DNA of 64,000 nt, taken from assembly GCF_022581195.2 (NCBI RefSeq), contig NC_061473.1, positions 7,316,001 to 7,380,000 of the forward strand, read 5' to 3'. Below, in pieces: positions 33,150-43,664 of this stretch; position 1 is the first letter of the stretch; each line of letters starts with the position of its first letter. The notes below the pieces were generated by a model. The model made no database searches. It was not told the origin of the DNA and saw nothing but the letters and a program-made list of their open reading frames with translations. The stretch comes from Helicoverpa zea (lineage: Eukaryota; Arthropoda; Insecta; Lepidoptera; Noctuidae). Both the position numbers and the translations under genes were made by a program.

Positions 33150-33212
33150 TGAAGTCACTTCTGCGCAGATGTAGGTCAGAGCTCAAGATTCGTGCCTATA
33201 ACTACTCTGAAA
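33150..33212 (+). repeat. MITE terminal repeat fragment
   Basis: CACTTCTGCGCAGATGTAGG followed by TCAGAGCTCAAGATTCGTGC is almost identical to the right inverted repeat of the MITE at 41474-41676. Only one end is present, joining two unrelated coding relics. Confidence 0.65.
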
Positions 33213-33510
33213 TTGTTAACAACATGCTAGAGAATTTCAAAAACTTAGGATGTAACATGTCCGTCAAAGTGCATTATCTCCACAGTCACCTTGACCAGTT
33301 TCCAGAGAATCTTGGTTCCTATAGCGAAGAACAAGGGGAGCGGTTTCATCAGGACCTAAAAACTATGGAAGAGAGGTACAAAGGCCGATGGGATCAGCAT
33401 AATAATATGATGGCTGACTACTGCTGATTGTCCTGCATTGCGGGGATGCAACGTGATTGTCCTGCTACTCCTCATTCACGAAAATAGCGTAAAAGGAAGT
33501 TTTTGTGTAC
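33213..33510 (+). pseudogene. C-terminal fragment with HSHLDQFPENLG block
   Basis: The frame reads VKVHYLHSHLDQFPENLGSY, GERFHQDLKTMEERYKGRWD and MMADYC followed by TGA where Trp is usual. It then continues with RDCPATPHSRK, another stop and RKRKFL. These blocks are the C-terminus of an insect protein family of probable transposon origin that I recognise only as uncharacterised. Two nonsense codons suggest decay. Confidence 0.5.
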
Positions 33511-33714
33511 ATAAGAATTTAATATAATTATGTTGTTTTTGGTGTAATTATGTTTTTTTTCTGTTTAATAAAAAAATCTAGAAAACTACACGTAGAAAAT
33601 CAATATTTTTGCTATTTATGTATGTAATTACTAGAGGGTCCTAAATTAAAAAAATAATACAGCTTTTCGGCACAAAAACCACTGTTGACCAGTGTTATAA
33701 ATAAATCACCAAAA

Positions 33715-34406
33715 TATGAGTCCCACTATAGAAGATCTCAAATTGGTGATGCACTACATATATCTACAACCAGGATTGACTATGCAAAAGATATATGATT
33801 TATATGTTGACGAATTTAGACTCATTAGCCATTTCCAGGAAGATTTTCCTGAAAGAATTTAACTTAAGGTTCAAAAGTCTTAAAAAAGACACGTGCAATA
33901 GATGTGACACATTTGCAGCAAAACTAAAAGTCCCGAACGATTTGTCAATAGAAGACAGAAACCAATTGATTTCAGAAAAAGAAAAGCATTTAAAATTAGC
34001 TGAGTCCTTACGAAGCCAAATGAATTTCCAGATTGAAAGGGCAAAAGTAGATGAGACATTTGAGTGTTTAACATTTGTCCTGGAGAAGATGTTGCCTTTA
34101 CCACGTATTCCAACAAACATGGTATTTTATAAAAGACAACTCTGGTTTTATAACTGCGGCGTTCATGTGTCTTCTACAAATAAAGGATATTGTTTTGTTT
34201 GGGTTGAGGGTCAAGCTGGCAGAGGTGCCCAAGAAGTTGGTTCCTGTTTGAAAAAAATTATAAACAAAGTAATGCGTCCTAATGTTGAATATCTATCATT
34301 GTGGAACGACAGTTGCGGTGGCCAAAATCGAAACATAAAAATGGTCCTCTTACGTAAAGTGATTTTATCCAGCCACCCAACCTTAAACTCGACCTATACA
34401 ACCTAA
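33715..34406 (+). pseudogene. RNase-H-like transposon-derived protein fragment (DUF7869-type core)
   Basis: The frame 33795-34406 has LKKDTCNRCDTFAAKL, NMVFYKRQLWFYNCGVHVSS and LWNDSCGGQNRNIKMVL. The Asp-Ser-Cys-Gly-Gly-Gln-Asn-Arg-Asn block is typical of the core I know from DUF7869-like proteins. A preceding frame (33715-33830) adds MQKIYDLYVDEF, joined by a frameshift near 33850. The C-terminus is cut at about 34395, where SINE-like sequence starts. Confidence 0.55.
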
Positions 34407-34545
34407 AGTCAATACATATTATAACACCCAGACCACGGCCAATAAGCATGCTCAACACACAAATGTCAACCGAACCAGGAATTGAACCCAGGGCCTCCAG
34501 TTCAGCAGTCTGGCATGGTGAATATTGCGTCATTGTAGATACTTT
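34390..34545 (-). mobile_element. tRNA-derived SINE-like repeat
   Basis: On the minus strand the segment contains GGGTTCAATTCCTGGTTCGG, a good match to the RNA polymerase III B box. The Box A side is less clear. The 3' portion runs into the RNase-H-like relic. It is not a functional tRNA: no cloverleaf can be closed. Confidence 0.45.
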
Positions 34546-34549
34546 ATAG

Positions 34550-35525
34550 ATAGGTAAATAATTAGATACTTTATATATAAATAATTAGATAATGTGGAAA
34601 TGCCTACAGACAGCAACGTGGAACATCCTTGTAAAAATTGAGATCCAATCTATATTTTTATTTTTTGAATTTTTAAGCTAGGTCCAAATTGTCCTTTTGA
34701 CTTTTTTCCTACTTCAACAACCTTTTTTTAAACACTTAAACAATTATCTCAAAACTTTTTGACATTATTCTACAATTTTACTGAACGAAACATTTTTTTC
34801 CAATAGAATACAACAAAAAAATAGTTTTTACTGCCAAAACAAACCAAAGAGAAGAAAAGTCAACACTTCCTCAATGTGTTGAAAAAATAATACATTAATT
34901 TAATTTTTGATTCATTTGACTTAGAAATTGCCATAATTTTTACCCATCAAAATTTTCTGACTGAAAAAGTTCATAAATGACCAAATTACCCTTTACATCA
35001 ACTTTAATTTTGTATACATATTTTAGAGTGTTAATTAACTCAACTCAAATCTTCAAACTCAACCACACAGTTCCCAACAGAACAGGATACTTGTTTATGG
35101 CGGCAAATGTTTTTTTGGCATCTGAACCTCCACAAATCAACATCATCCCTTTGACAAATGATGAATAAGGCATTTATTTTGCTGAAGAAATGAGTTCTCT
35201 CTCTTCAGCAACAGCATGTTCAACTGTTCATGTGTTTGTAGTGTGTTGAAGATCTTTCTCCGATTCCACATAGACCTGAAACAAATAAAAACTTTTTTAT
35301 TTCAAATAGTCCTCTGTAGGCTTTACTTTGAAACACAACAAAATATTGTTTACATAAACTTGATTACTTACAACAATAATAATAACCTGATAAGATTATG
35401 TTACAATGTATACTGAGATTATATACAATGCGCAAGAAGGTAACTGCGTTAATAAAGGGAAAAAAAGATTTTGTAATGAATAACTCTAAAACCCGCTGGA
35501 CCGATGTAAATAATTCTTTCACCAT
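34550..35525. other. No gene recognised
   Basis: AT-rich sequence with short accidental frames. No motif or repeat end is supported. Confidence 0.45.
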
Positions 35526-35529
35526 TAGA

Positions 35530-35626
35530 AAGTTTCATTATCCGCAAGCTATATTTTATCCCAGTATGGGGAGTAATTACCACGGGACTTCACGGGAGGC
35601 AGGTGAAACTGCGGGAATACAGCTAG
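35530..35626 (+). mobile_element. Helitron 3' end fragment
   Basis: The segment ends GAAACTGCGGGAATACAGCTAG at 35626, followed by T, with a short GC hairpin upstream. It matches other Helitron-like ends in the window. The 5' end is not seen. Confidence 0.4.
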
Positions 35627-35629
35627 TAT

Positions 35630-37020
35630 TTCCATTATTATCTCTGCCTCTTCCCCCTGGATTACCGGTTTAAAATCCGCACTTAAGATGACCCACTGAG
35701 CGGAACATAGTACAATAATAGAGTATTCAAAACTCACCTTGACTTCCGAGACGTCATTTGTAAGTAATTTGTATACGAACACAACGACAAACGCAAAATT
35801 AAATGCAATTGCAATCAAAGAAACGAACAAACGAACGAAACGACACAGGACAAACGAAATACATAATATAAAATCTTGCTTCAAGACTTCAAGCAGTGTT
35901 GCCAACTCGGATTTTAAAAAAGGCGTAGGTCAGATAAAGAAAATTATGTAGAAATGTGAAATTGCCATATAGAAAATACGTAGATCTACGTACTTTTTTT
36001 CTGAGTGAAATTAAGAGAGTAGGGTAGGTAAAAGTAAATAAAACGACAATTTATATTACCCTAAAAGTAGTAGACAGCAGACAAACAATAAATTTAAAAA
36101 TAAATTACTGTGAGCAAACAAAAAATCTATGAATTATAGGCAGTGGCGAGGCGTCCTTATAAGCCGATTCCCATCGGCTTCCCTTTCGAATTTCAAGAAA
36201 GAAGCATAGGTATAAGTTATAATATAGATATAGGTATAATTAATATAATCATTTAAACCACACAATTTAAATATGTAGGTATAACAAAACGCCTACCACC
36301 GCAAAAAAATTGTCTATAAATTACTTGAAACATTTTGCTCCTACTAAACAAGCCGCGGCTTCCTCCTCCATACAAAACTACGCTTGCGTGACGTCATCCA
36401 CGCCGCGCCGCGCGATGTTCGCGGCATAAGGGCGAGCGGTAAGCCGGCTCACGGAGCGGGTTCCAGCCAATCAAAACTCGCGAGTGAACGAGAAAGAACG
36501 CGTCAAGAGTAGAGTAGCTATATCTGTCTACGCACGAGCGACAGCGCTTAAACTCTCAAATATGTAAACAAACAAATCAGACAAATTCACTCTCATTCTT
36601 CTTATTTTGTTTTAAATAATACCATTAACAATTTGTTCTTTGTACTACTTAATTGAATTTATTAGTGTGTGTATCATTTAGAAATAACATAGTTCGTGTG
36701 TGTACAATATTTTATGTTAGTTTAAGTGTTTTAGTTACATTATGTTAACATAGATGGCGTTGTGCATTTTTATGCAAATCCTGAATCGCGGTGTTAAGAT
36801 TCTCCGCGATTTAATGACCCTACTTGGGAATTGATAATTTGGTGTTCACCAAGTACATAATTTTGATTAAGTAGTTGGCAGTATCATTACTTCCTACTAA
36901 TCCCCGCAATGACTTCAAGTCAGTCAATGCTTCATTCAAGTCTTGTTTATAATGAAACCATAGACACAGAGTACATTTTTATATAAACCACAGATTAATA
37001 TGTAAAACTAAAACTAAGCC
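35630..37020. other. No gene recognised; GC-richer patch at 36345-36540
   Basis: No coding exon is supported. The patch 36390-36500 has CG-rich words (CCGCGCCGCGCGATG) unlike its AT-rich surroundings and might be a promoter or repeat remnant. I cannot assign it. Confidence 0.35.
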
Positions 37021-37027
37021 ATGCCAT

Positions 37028-37098
37028 AGCTAAACCGAATGAAACTGACCATAGATTACTACTGTAGCAATCTATGGTCAGTTTCATTCGGTTTAGCT
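37028..37098. repeat. Perfect 30-bp inverted repeat with 11-bp loop
   Basis: AGCTAAACCGAATGAAACTG (37028-) continuing to 37057 is exactly inverted at 37069-37098. A partial second outer copy (GTTTAGCTATGG at 37102-37113) pairs with 37024-37035. It ends 42 bp before the foldback element at 37141. It may be a very small MITE or a hairpin-forming relic. Confidence 0.9.
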
Positions 37099-37574
37099 CA
37101 TGTTTAGCTATGGCACAATAATATACTAGTCGGATAAACCCATAGACATGATATAGTAAACACTTTTACCCAAAAAACGAGCCGAGTGAAACAGTAAGTA
37201 CGGAGGCCGTCTGTCCCTTTCTAATAGGGTGACTATGAGATTAAGCTATATGAGACAAATCCGAATTTGCTAAGATTATTAAACACAGATTGGTATTGAA
37301 ATTTTAACTTACGCAGTTTGTGACCTTAAAAACGAATATAGGCTTTTAATAATTAGCGGGAATTAGCAGTATAAAAGCAGTAAGATTCGAAGTGAAGACT
37401 GTTTTTTTTTTCTTTCACATATAGACTCTGAGCCGTTTATGTCGCCTTTCTTCATTTTTTGGGAAGCTATAACAATAGTACAACAGTTTTAAAATCCATC
37501 ACCCATCTTTTGACTCATTACAAGAATTCATGGGCACCCTAGTTGTTTGATTTACGAAAATGTTATTTTTAGCT

Positions 37575-37646
37575 AACCTGTGGAAGGATATATTGCAACC
37601 ACCATAGGATTCACTTTTACAAGTATAAACGCAACACTTTTTCACC
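37575..37646 (-). pseudogene. THAP-domain first exon, left arm of the foldback
   Basis: Read on the minus strand, the exon starts MVKKCCVYTCKSESYGGCNI and ends SFHR at a splice-donor-like CAG|GTTAGC. The Cys-x3-Cys spacing and the SFHR text match the beginning of a THAP zinc finger, as in P-element transposases. No downstream exon exists inside the element. Confidence 0.65.
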
Positions 37647-37921
37647 ATTTTAATAGTTCAAATGTTGTGATCAACAGTTTTGTCTTCCCAAAAAAACAAT
37701 TGAATCATTAAATTATATAATAATAAAAATATATTTCAATTATATTTTTATCTTATTTTAACAATTGTAAGTCAACAAATTAATAACAATCGCATTAATT
37801 TATTTGTATTTATTCTTAAAAAATAAACAACATACATTTTTACTTTGCTTTTTTTATTTTCTAGCGGTAACCCTGAACATTCTTGGCACGTAATCAGCGT
37901 TTAAAATTTTCAACAATTAAA

Positions 37922-37994
37922 ATGGTGAAAAAGTATTGCGTTTATACTTGTAAAAGTGAATCCTATGGTGATTGCAATACATCGTTCTACAGGT
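37922..37994 (+). pseudogene. THAP-domain first exon, right arm of the foldback
   Basis: The exon begins MVKKYCVYTCKSESYGDCNT and ends SFYR at CAG|GTTAGC. It is the inverted counterpart of the left-arm exon with a few substitutions (CC to YC, H to Y in SFHR), so the arms have diverged independently. No downstream exon is present. Confidence 0.65.
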
Positions 37995-38399
37995 TAGCTA
38001 ATAATAACATTTTCGTAAATCATACAACTAGGGTGCCTATGAATTCTTGTAATGAGACAAAATATGTGTGATGGATTCTAAAACTGTTTTAATATTGTTA
38101 TAGCTACTGCACTTCGAATCTTACTGCTTTTATACAGCTAATTCCCGCTAATTAATAAAAGCCTATATTAGTATTTTAAGGTCACAAACTGCGTAAGTTA
38201 AAATTTCAATACCAATCTGTGATTAATAATCTTAGCAAATTCGGATTTGTCTCACAAGCTTAATCTCATAGACACCCTATTAGAAAGGGACAGACGGCCT
38301 CCGTACAGTTAGTACTCGGTTCTATCTGTTCTAGTTTCACTCGGCTCAGTATAAGGTATAAGTGCGCAGTCCTGTTTACTATATTATGTCTATGCCATT

Positions 38400-39845
38400 G
38401 ACTTTGAATTTCTAATATATTCCTATCTCGATGGTCCGCGTCCGTCAAGCGTCCGTTGTCAATCGATTGACAATGACTTTGACAATCACTGTTGCGAAAG
38501 ATAGCGTGTAATAGCATGCAGCATGCATGCTGTTATTCTTTTCTGGTTACATAGTCTTTTTTGTTATTTGTTAGATAATTAAGTGAAGGGTAGGGTATGG
38601 TGTTTCGGTGACTTGCTCAAGATACTCGCGTTTCAACCTCCATGCTTCAACTACCAGTGGAGTATGCAATTCTTCGTCGTTGGGAAAATTTATCTGTTTG
38701 ATTGTGTTATTATGTGACGGTTGCTTAGCATAGAACTGACCTCTCTAGTGATGCATATTTCTTTTACAAAAAAAAAAAGAGTTCAAGAAGAAAAAGAAGG
38801 ACTTAATAAGTTAACAAAATATAAAAGAACAAAAAATCATGGAAAGTGACGGTAAAAACGAATAAAAGTAATATCATCATCTATTTAGTTTCTAAAGTAT
38901 GATTGAGTTATGGTTATACACATTAAGAAAAAGGAAAATATCAAGTTTAGAGATGAACTTCCATGTCTGGCATTCACGTAAGAGGCTCGAGGTCATGACC
39001 TTTGTTTTGGTTTCTATTGGCATATTTATTATATGTATTCTATATATATAGTCTCATATTTCGCTATTTTTGACAAAACTTTTCAGGTTTTCCAAGTATA
39101 TATGTATATCTATCTTACTTCTCAATATATTCTAGTGGTTGATAAATATTTGTTGCTTATCTAACTGTTGTTGGTCAGTACCGTTATTGTTAGGTTCATT
39201 TCTTGTCCTGCCTCAGTACTGGCTTCATGTAGTCTCTATCATATGTATTACATCTGGCTGGCAGTCTCTGATTGAAAAAGAATAGGACCTAGTCCTTTGT
39301 GGTACTCAACCGGTTTTTATACAGGCCATAAACATCTTTTAGTTCTGGTGGGTCACAAACAAAAATAATTTAAGGAAAAAAAAGTTTTTTAAACATTAAC
39401 TTTATTCTGCTTACACTGGCTTTGGCAGGTGTTGGAAGTTTGTACAGTAAACAGAAAAGTGACTGGTTCGTTATCAAGCCATTTATTTGTAGCTATGTTC
39501 TTCTCATTGTTGACTTTATCCTCTTTGAGTATTAATCTTGGGAGCTTAGGTACTCTGTTCTTCATTAATGTACCAGCGCACATCAGGACTCAGTATAGGA
39601 GGTATGGGATTAAAAGAAATAATATACTTATTTTATTTTGAAATACTTATGTTATATAAAAAAAAAACAAGTATTCTATATTTTATACTTGGAAGCAATA
39701 CGGCCGTCTAACAGTAGATTGTTCAGATAGAACAAAGAACAATGTTATCGAAAGGTAGGGGTATTCGTTTTTGCTTTATACAATCCAACACTCAAAAATT
39801 AATTGCTAACTTTTAGTGGGGAGTTCGCCGTGACGCTGGAGTAAA
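38400..39845. other. No gene recognised
   Basis: The sequence is AT-rich with short chance frames. None shows a recognisable domain or consistent splice sites. Confidence 0.45.
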
Positions 39846-39849
39846 AACG

Positions 39850-40690
39850 TTTAACTCGGGGGGAATTTTGCAGAAGCCTTTCTATAGCTGAGGTTCTCCT
39901 GAGACATAACCATTTTTATATTTTTTTGGCGCGAATGCTCAGGACATTAATCGTCTGTGGCCTTGTGATTACCACCTTCACATAAAATGCAAGTTGCCTG
40001 CGAGTCGGGGACATTGCAGCTGTCGCCAGGATGTGGCTGAGCGCATTTAAAGCATCGAGCTTTCGACGTACACTGGGAGCGGATGTGGCCAAACCGGAGG
40101 CAGTTGCGGCATTGAATCGTTGGGAGATGATAGACAGAGACAGGAAGGGAGGCATTGTAACAGTAGACTCTCTCTGGGAGAGTTTGACCAGAGAAAGTCA
40201 GTACCACAGTAGAAGAAGGAGACCATGTTACTGAATCCCCTTTCTCATGTTTAAAGTTGAGGCGTCTAGCCCGGATGACCTCCCCACAGTTGCGAGGAGT
40301 TTCTACCCCTGACACTAAGTCCTCCAAGGTCCAGTCGGTAGGGATATCCCTGACAATGCCCATTCGAGTAACTTGGAAGCGAGGGATTTTAGCGCTATAA
40401 TTATTTGAGATGAGAATATCACTCTCCACAAAACTGTTGGCCTCAGAAGCGGTCTTGAAGTCAATGGCGAGTTTATTGCGTCCTAGGGACTTAATTCCAC
40501 CTTCACAGATGCCTTTGACATTATTTTTGTGCAAAAACTGGGCGAACTTCAGGACTTTTAAGGTTGTACCAGTGGCAGGATCAGGCTCAATTTTGGACAC
40601 AAAAACAATGAAGGGTGCTCTGTCACACTCATTGTAAAAGAGTTTGGAGTTGGTTTCGAATCCAGGCTTCGAAAATACCGACTGAATTGA
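39850..40690 (-). pseudogene. LINE ORF1 (gag-like, CCHC knuckles), jockey/I group, fragment
   Basis: On the minus strand the frame from about 40690 reads NSKLFYNECDRAPFIVFVSK and, through 40600-39947, NNYSAKIPRFQVTRMGIVRD and GEVIRARRLNFKHEKGDSV. Three Cys/His units follow: CRNCLRFGHIRSQC, CFKCAQPHPGDSC and CILCEGGNHKATDD. After a TAA the same frame continues CPEHSRQKNIKMVMSQENLS to about 39850. This is the nucleic-acid-binding ORF1 of jockey- or I-like LINEs. No ORF2 follows. The stop sits where an Ile is common, so it may be a single lesion. Confidence 0.75.
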
Positions 40691-40922
40691 ATCAGACGGC
40701 GGTCAGTTTTTCTTGGATTCAATGGAAGAATCTGAATCCGAAGGTCGTTTTAATTTTTACTCGAATAGTTTATAGTATTAAGTGTCAGTATTAAATATAC
40801 ACAGAATTAGTTATTCACGAAAATACATATTGCCGAAAATGGTTTCATATAACTTTTAAGCTATTGTATTGATATCTTACGGTCCTAACTTATCAATATT
40901 ATTCCAGTAATGTTTACTTAAC

Positions 40923-41096
40923 GAATTATTCTTGTAATTTTCTTAAAAATCATAGGCATAGAATTGCTTTACTGGATTATTAAACGTGTATTTTCATTAC
41001 AGAAATGAAATGAAATGAATTATTCTTGTAATTTTCTTAAAAATCATAGGCATAGAATTGCTTTACTGGATTATTAAACGTGTATTTTCATTACAG
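40923..41096. repeat. Perfect 80-bp direct repeat, 94-bp period
   Basis: The 80 bp starting GAATTATTCTTGTAATTTTC occur identically at 40923-41002 and 41017-41096, separated by a 14-bp AAATG-type spacer. A recent local duplication is the simplest explanation. Confidence 0.9.
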
Positions 41097-41473
41097 AGTT
41101 AGATTGTGATGTTCAGTTACCGACTTATTGTGGTAAAATTTTAAATAACTATAAGGGTAAAGGAGTGTAACCAGTATTTTATTTAAAAAAAAAAATGGTA
41201 GTGATATTATGGTAATCATTGAAAACGATTATGTAAAATAAGTTTGTTGCTGGTATTTTTGAGGGTATAATTAAAGAAAACTCACAATTTAAAAAAAAAT
41301 TATAACGTTTATTGGGAACAAAGTTCCAATAGAGATCACAAATTACAATCAGTAAAAGTATAACAAAATTAACCAAGTAAAAACACTAATCTTAACCCTT
41401 AATTTGGCAAGCATAATCGATATAAAATTTTATTAATAAAAGTACTGTAGTCTAATTATTCGAGGTATAGTAA

Positions 41474-41676
41474 TCGGCACGAATCTTGAGCTCTGACCTT
41501 CACCTGCGCAGAAGTAATTTTTTGGGTCCCTTTTGTGGTATGAAGTGAGGCGTGGGGGCGGGCTAAAGCGGTGATTGGCCCGCAGTGCATCATATCAAAG
41601 CCGTCAGTCGGGATTGGTTCTTTGCTAATAAATCACTTCTGCGCAGATGTGGGTCAGAGCTCAAGATTCGTGCCGA
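41474..41676. mobile_element. Harbinger-type MITE, 203 bp, with TAA target duplication
   Basis: The arms begin TCGGCACGAATCTTGAGCTC at 41474 and are inverted at the right end (GAGCTCAAGATTCGTGCCGA, ending 41676). They extend over about 45 bp with few mismatches. TAA precedes the left end (41471-41473) and follows the right end (41677-41679), fitting the three-base TWA duplication of PIF/Harbinger elements. No coding capacity. Confidence 0.8.
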
Positions 41677-41967
41677 TAACTATATAAGGAAATAGAGAAA
41701 AATATTGTAAAAATGTTTTTTTCAGTAATTGCGCTGAAATAATATGTATCTTATTTTACACATTGCCAAATACGGAGGAATGTATAGATTTTCGATAATG
41801 TATCCAAAAGGATACATTACCAAATCGGGGTTATAAAATAAAATAGTTAATTGGTAAGAAAATTTATTTTTTTACATGAAAATCGTAAAAACAGTTCCGT
41901 TGTTTAGTTAGACATAATCTCACATTACATTTTATCCGAATCCAGTGAAGGTGTTGAGGAACTACTA

Positions 41968-42654
41968 ACGGGTGATTTTTTAAGAGGTATGGGATTTGAT
42001 TTTCAAAAAAAACACAAAAAATTTGAAAAATTTGATGAAATCTTTATTGGAATCGATAGAACAATCAATATAATTTAATGTTTGAAGATGATTTCATGCA
42101 AATGCTGGCCGCGGCTCCGGTTTAGATGGCCCATTCGCGAGGCCCAATTTCGGCACACTCTCTCCAACATATCAGCCGGTATATTACGAATAAATGCGTC
42201 AATCGTTGCTGGTTTATCCCTGTAGACATGAGCCTTAACATAGCTCCACAAGAAATAGTCCAAAGGCGTTAGATCACACGATCTAGGCGGCCAATTGACG
42301 GGCCCAAAACGTGAAATAAACTGTTCACCGAAGGCGGCTCTCAATTGGGCCATTGTTTCGCGTGCCGTGTGGTATGTGGCACCGTCTTGTTGAAACCACA
42401 TGTCAGGCATGTCCAATTCATCCATTTAAAAAAAAAAAACATAAATTGGAAGAAGTGCGCGATGCACTCTCTTAACCGAGCATGCATTTTGATAGCAAAA
42501 TTCAATAATTTGCAAGCGTTGTTCGTTCGTAAGTCGATTCATGGTTAAATTATAGACCAAACTGAACAAGTTTGATAATGACACAAGACACGATTCACGC
42601 GTAATCTGCCAAAGACAGTGTTGCCAAAAAGATACCAGCAAAAAAATCACCCTT
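41968..42654 (-). mobile_element. Internally deleted DD41D-type mariner with TA duplication
   Basis: The ends ACGGGTGATTTTTT (41968) and, inverted, AAGGGTGATTTTTTT (42654) are each flanked by TA (41966-41967, 42655-42656). Inside, on the minus strand, the N-terminal transposase segment MNRLTNEQRLQIIEFCYQNA starts at 42542 and is joined, across a T/A run near 42426-42440, to the C-terminal catalytic part (42425-42075). The middle of the gene is missing, so this copy could move only with a transposase supplied elsewhere. Confidence 0.8.
42075..42542 (-). pseudogene. Mariner transposase, N- and C-terminal parts only
   Basis: The N-terminal helix-turn-helix start (VKRVHRALLPIY) is followed after the deletion by DMWFQQDGATYHTARETMAQ, with the second catalytic Asp, and PPRSCDLTPLDYFLWSYVKA, with the third acid as Asp. 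I count 41 residues between these two acids. The first catalytic Asp (in a FSDEAHF-like block) is lost in the deletion. The C-terminus to IIFKH is complete. Confidence 0.8.
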
Positions 42655-42659
42655 TATGA

Positions 42660-43660
42660 GAATGTTGTATTCCATAAACTGGCAAAGATGTGTTATCTTC
42701 CTCATTGTCTGTTGTGGCACTATCGTCCGATCGTGCATTTCCTGCAGGAATCAACGCTAGAATGCGCTTTGATCTTGCTCGTTGTAATACCTACGAACAA
42801 AAAAATTGCACATGCAACCAAACCAAACCCAAGCAAACTGAACACTGAACTGTTTATATGAAATTTTGACAAAAAATATGCAAAAAAAATCTAAATAAAA
42901 ATTAATTTTATCCTACGGAACCTTACACGCTGTAGGGTCTCACATGCGTGTAGTTAATATTTATTTATGTAAACATTTCGAGAAATTAAACGTGCGATAA
43001 AAGGTTAACTTTTGGCAATGTGTCTTTAAAGATACAATGTTGTATAGTCGACATTTGAGCAAAGTATCTTTAAAGATACATTGAGGTTTGACAACGTGTC
43101 ATGGCTCGATAAATACATTTCTAAGCCATAATTTTAGCTAAATCGTTAGTATATTACGTTACACACATAAAATAGTAAGAACCTGACATCATCACATATA
43201 AAAAATAATAAAAATCAATAAAACTTACAGCTTTGTTGCTCTTCGTGTCCGTCATTTTTTCAGGTTGACGTAAATAGGGATGTCCAGTTGTTGAAAATGC
43301 AATAGACTTACTTTTCCTAGTGATGTCATGAGTCAAACTTTATAATTAAATCGATCGATTCAAAAAAATACAATTATTTAATGTTACAGATTTTTTCAAA
43401 GTTGTATCTTTAAAGATACATTTTCAAATTAAGGGTTAATAACTAGTCGAAATCCCCAAGTCCTTTATTTTACTTTTGCGTAATGGACTGAGGAAAGTTA
43501 ATAATTACTTGTGAAATGTAACTATTGGGTTAACGGATAATAAATGATATACACTTAGTAGGTAGTTGTGAAAATTTTCTTTAATAATAGCTAAGAATCA
43601 CATAAAAATAAGAAGTTCTAAGAGAAATGTGACATTAAATATCTGGGACTTACAAATTAG
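42660..43660. other. No gene recognised; palindromic 14-mers
   Basis: There is no convincing exon. The palindrome TATCTTTAAAGATA or a one-base variant occurs at about 43020, 43066 and 43407. The last has nearly the same flanks as the second. Confidence 0.4.
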
Positions 43661-43664
43661 TTAA

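Larger units (their letters stand above)
37141..38394. mobile_element. Foldback element with ~0.5-kb inverted arms, P-element-related
   Basis: The ends CATAGACATGATATAGTAAA (37141) and, inverted, CATAGACATAATATAGTAAA (38394) begin arms that remain complementary for about 500 bp, up to roughly 37680 and 37880. A central AT-rich spacer of about 190 bp separates them. Each arm contains the same outward-to-inward order: end, CCGAGTGAAAC block, GGCCGTCTGTCCCTTTCTAA block, and a short THAP-like first exon with a donor site. The arms have small indels relative to each other. No 8-bp target duplication is evident at these limits. Confidence 0.8.

Noticed and set aside
34390..34545. A functional tRNA gene
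   Set aside because: There is a B-box match, but an acceptor stem and anticodon arm cannot be formed. A SINE-like origin is more likely.
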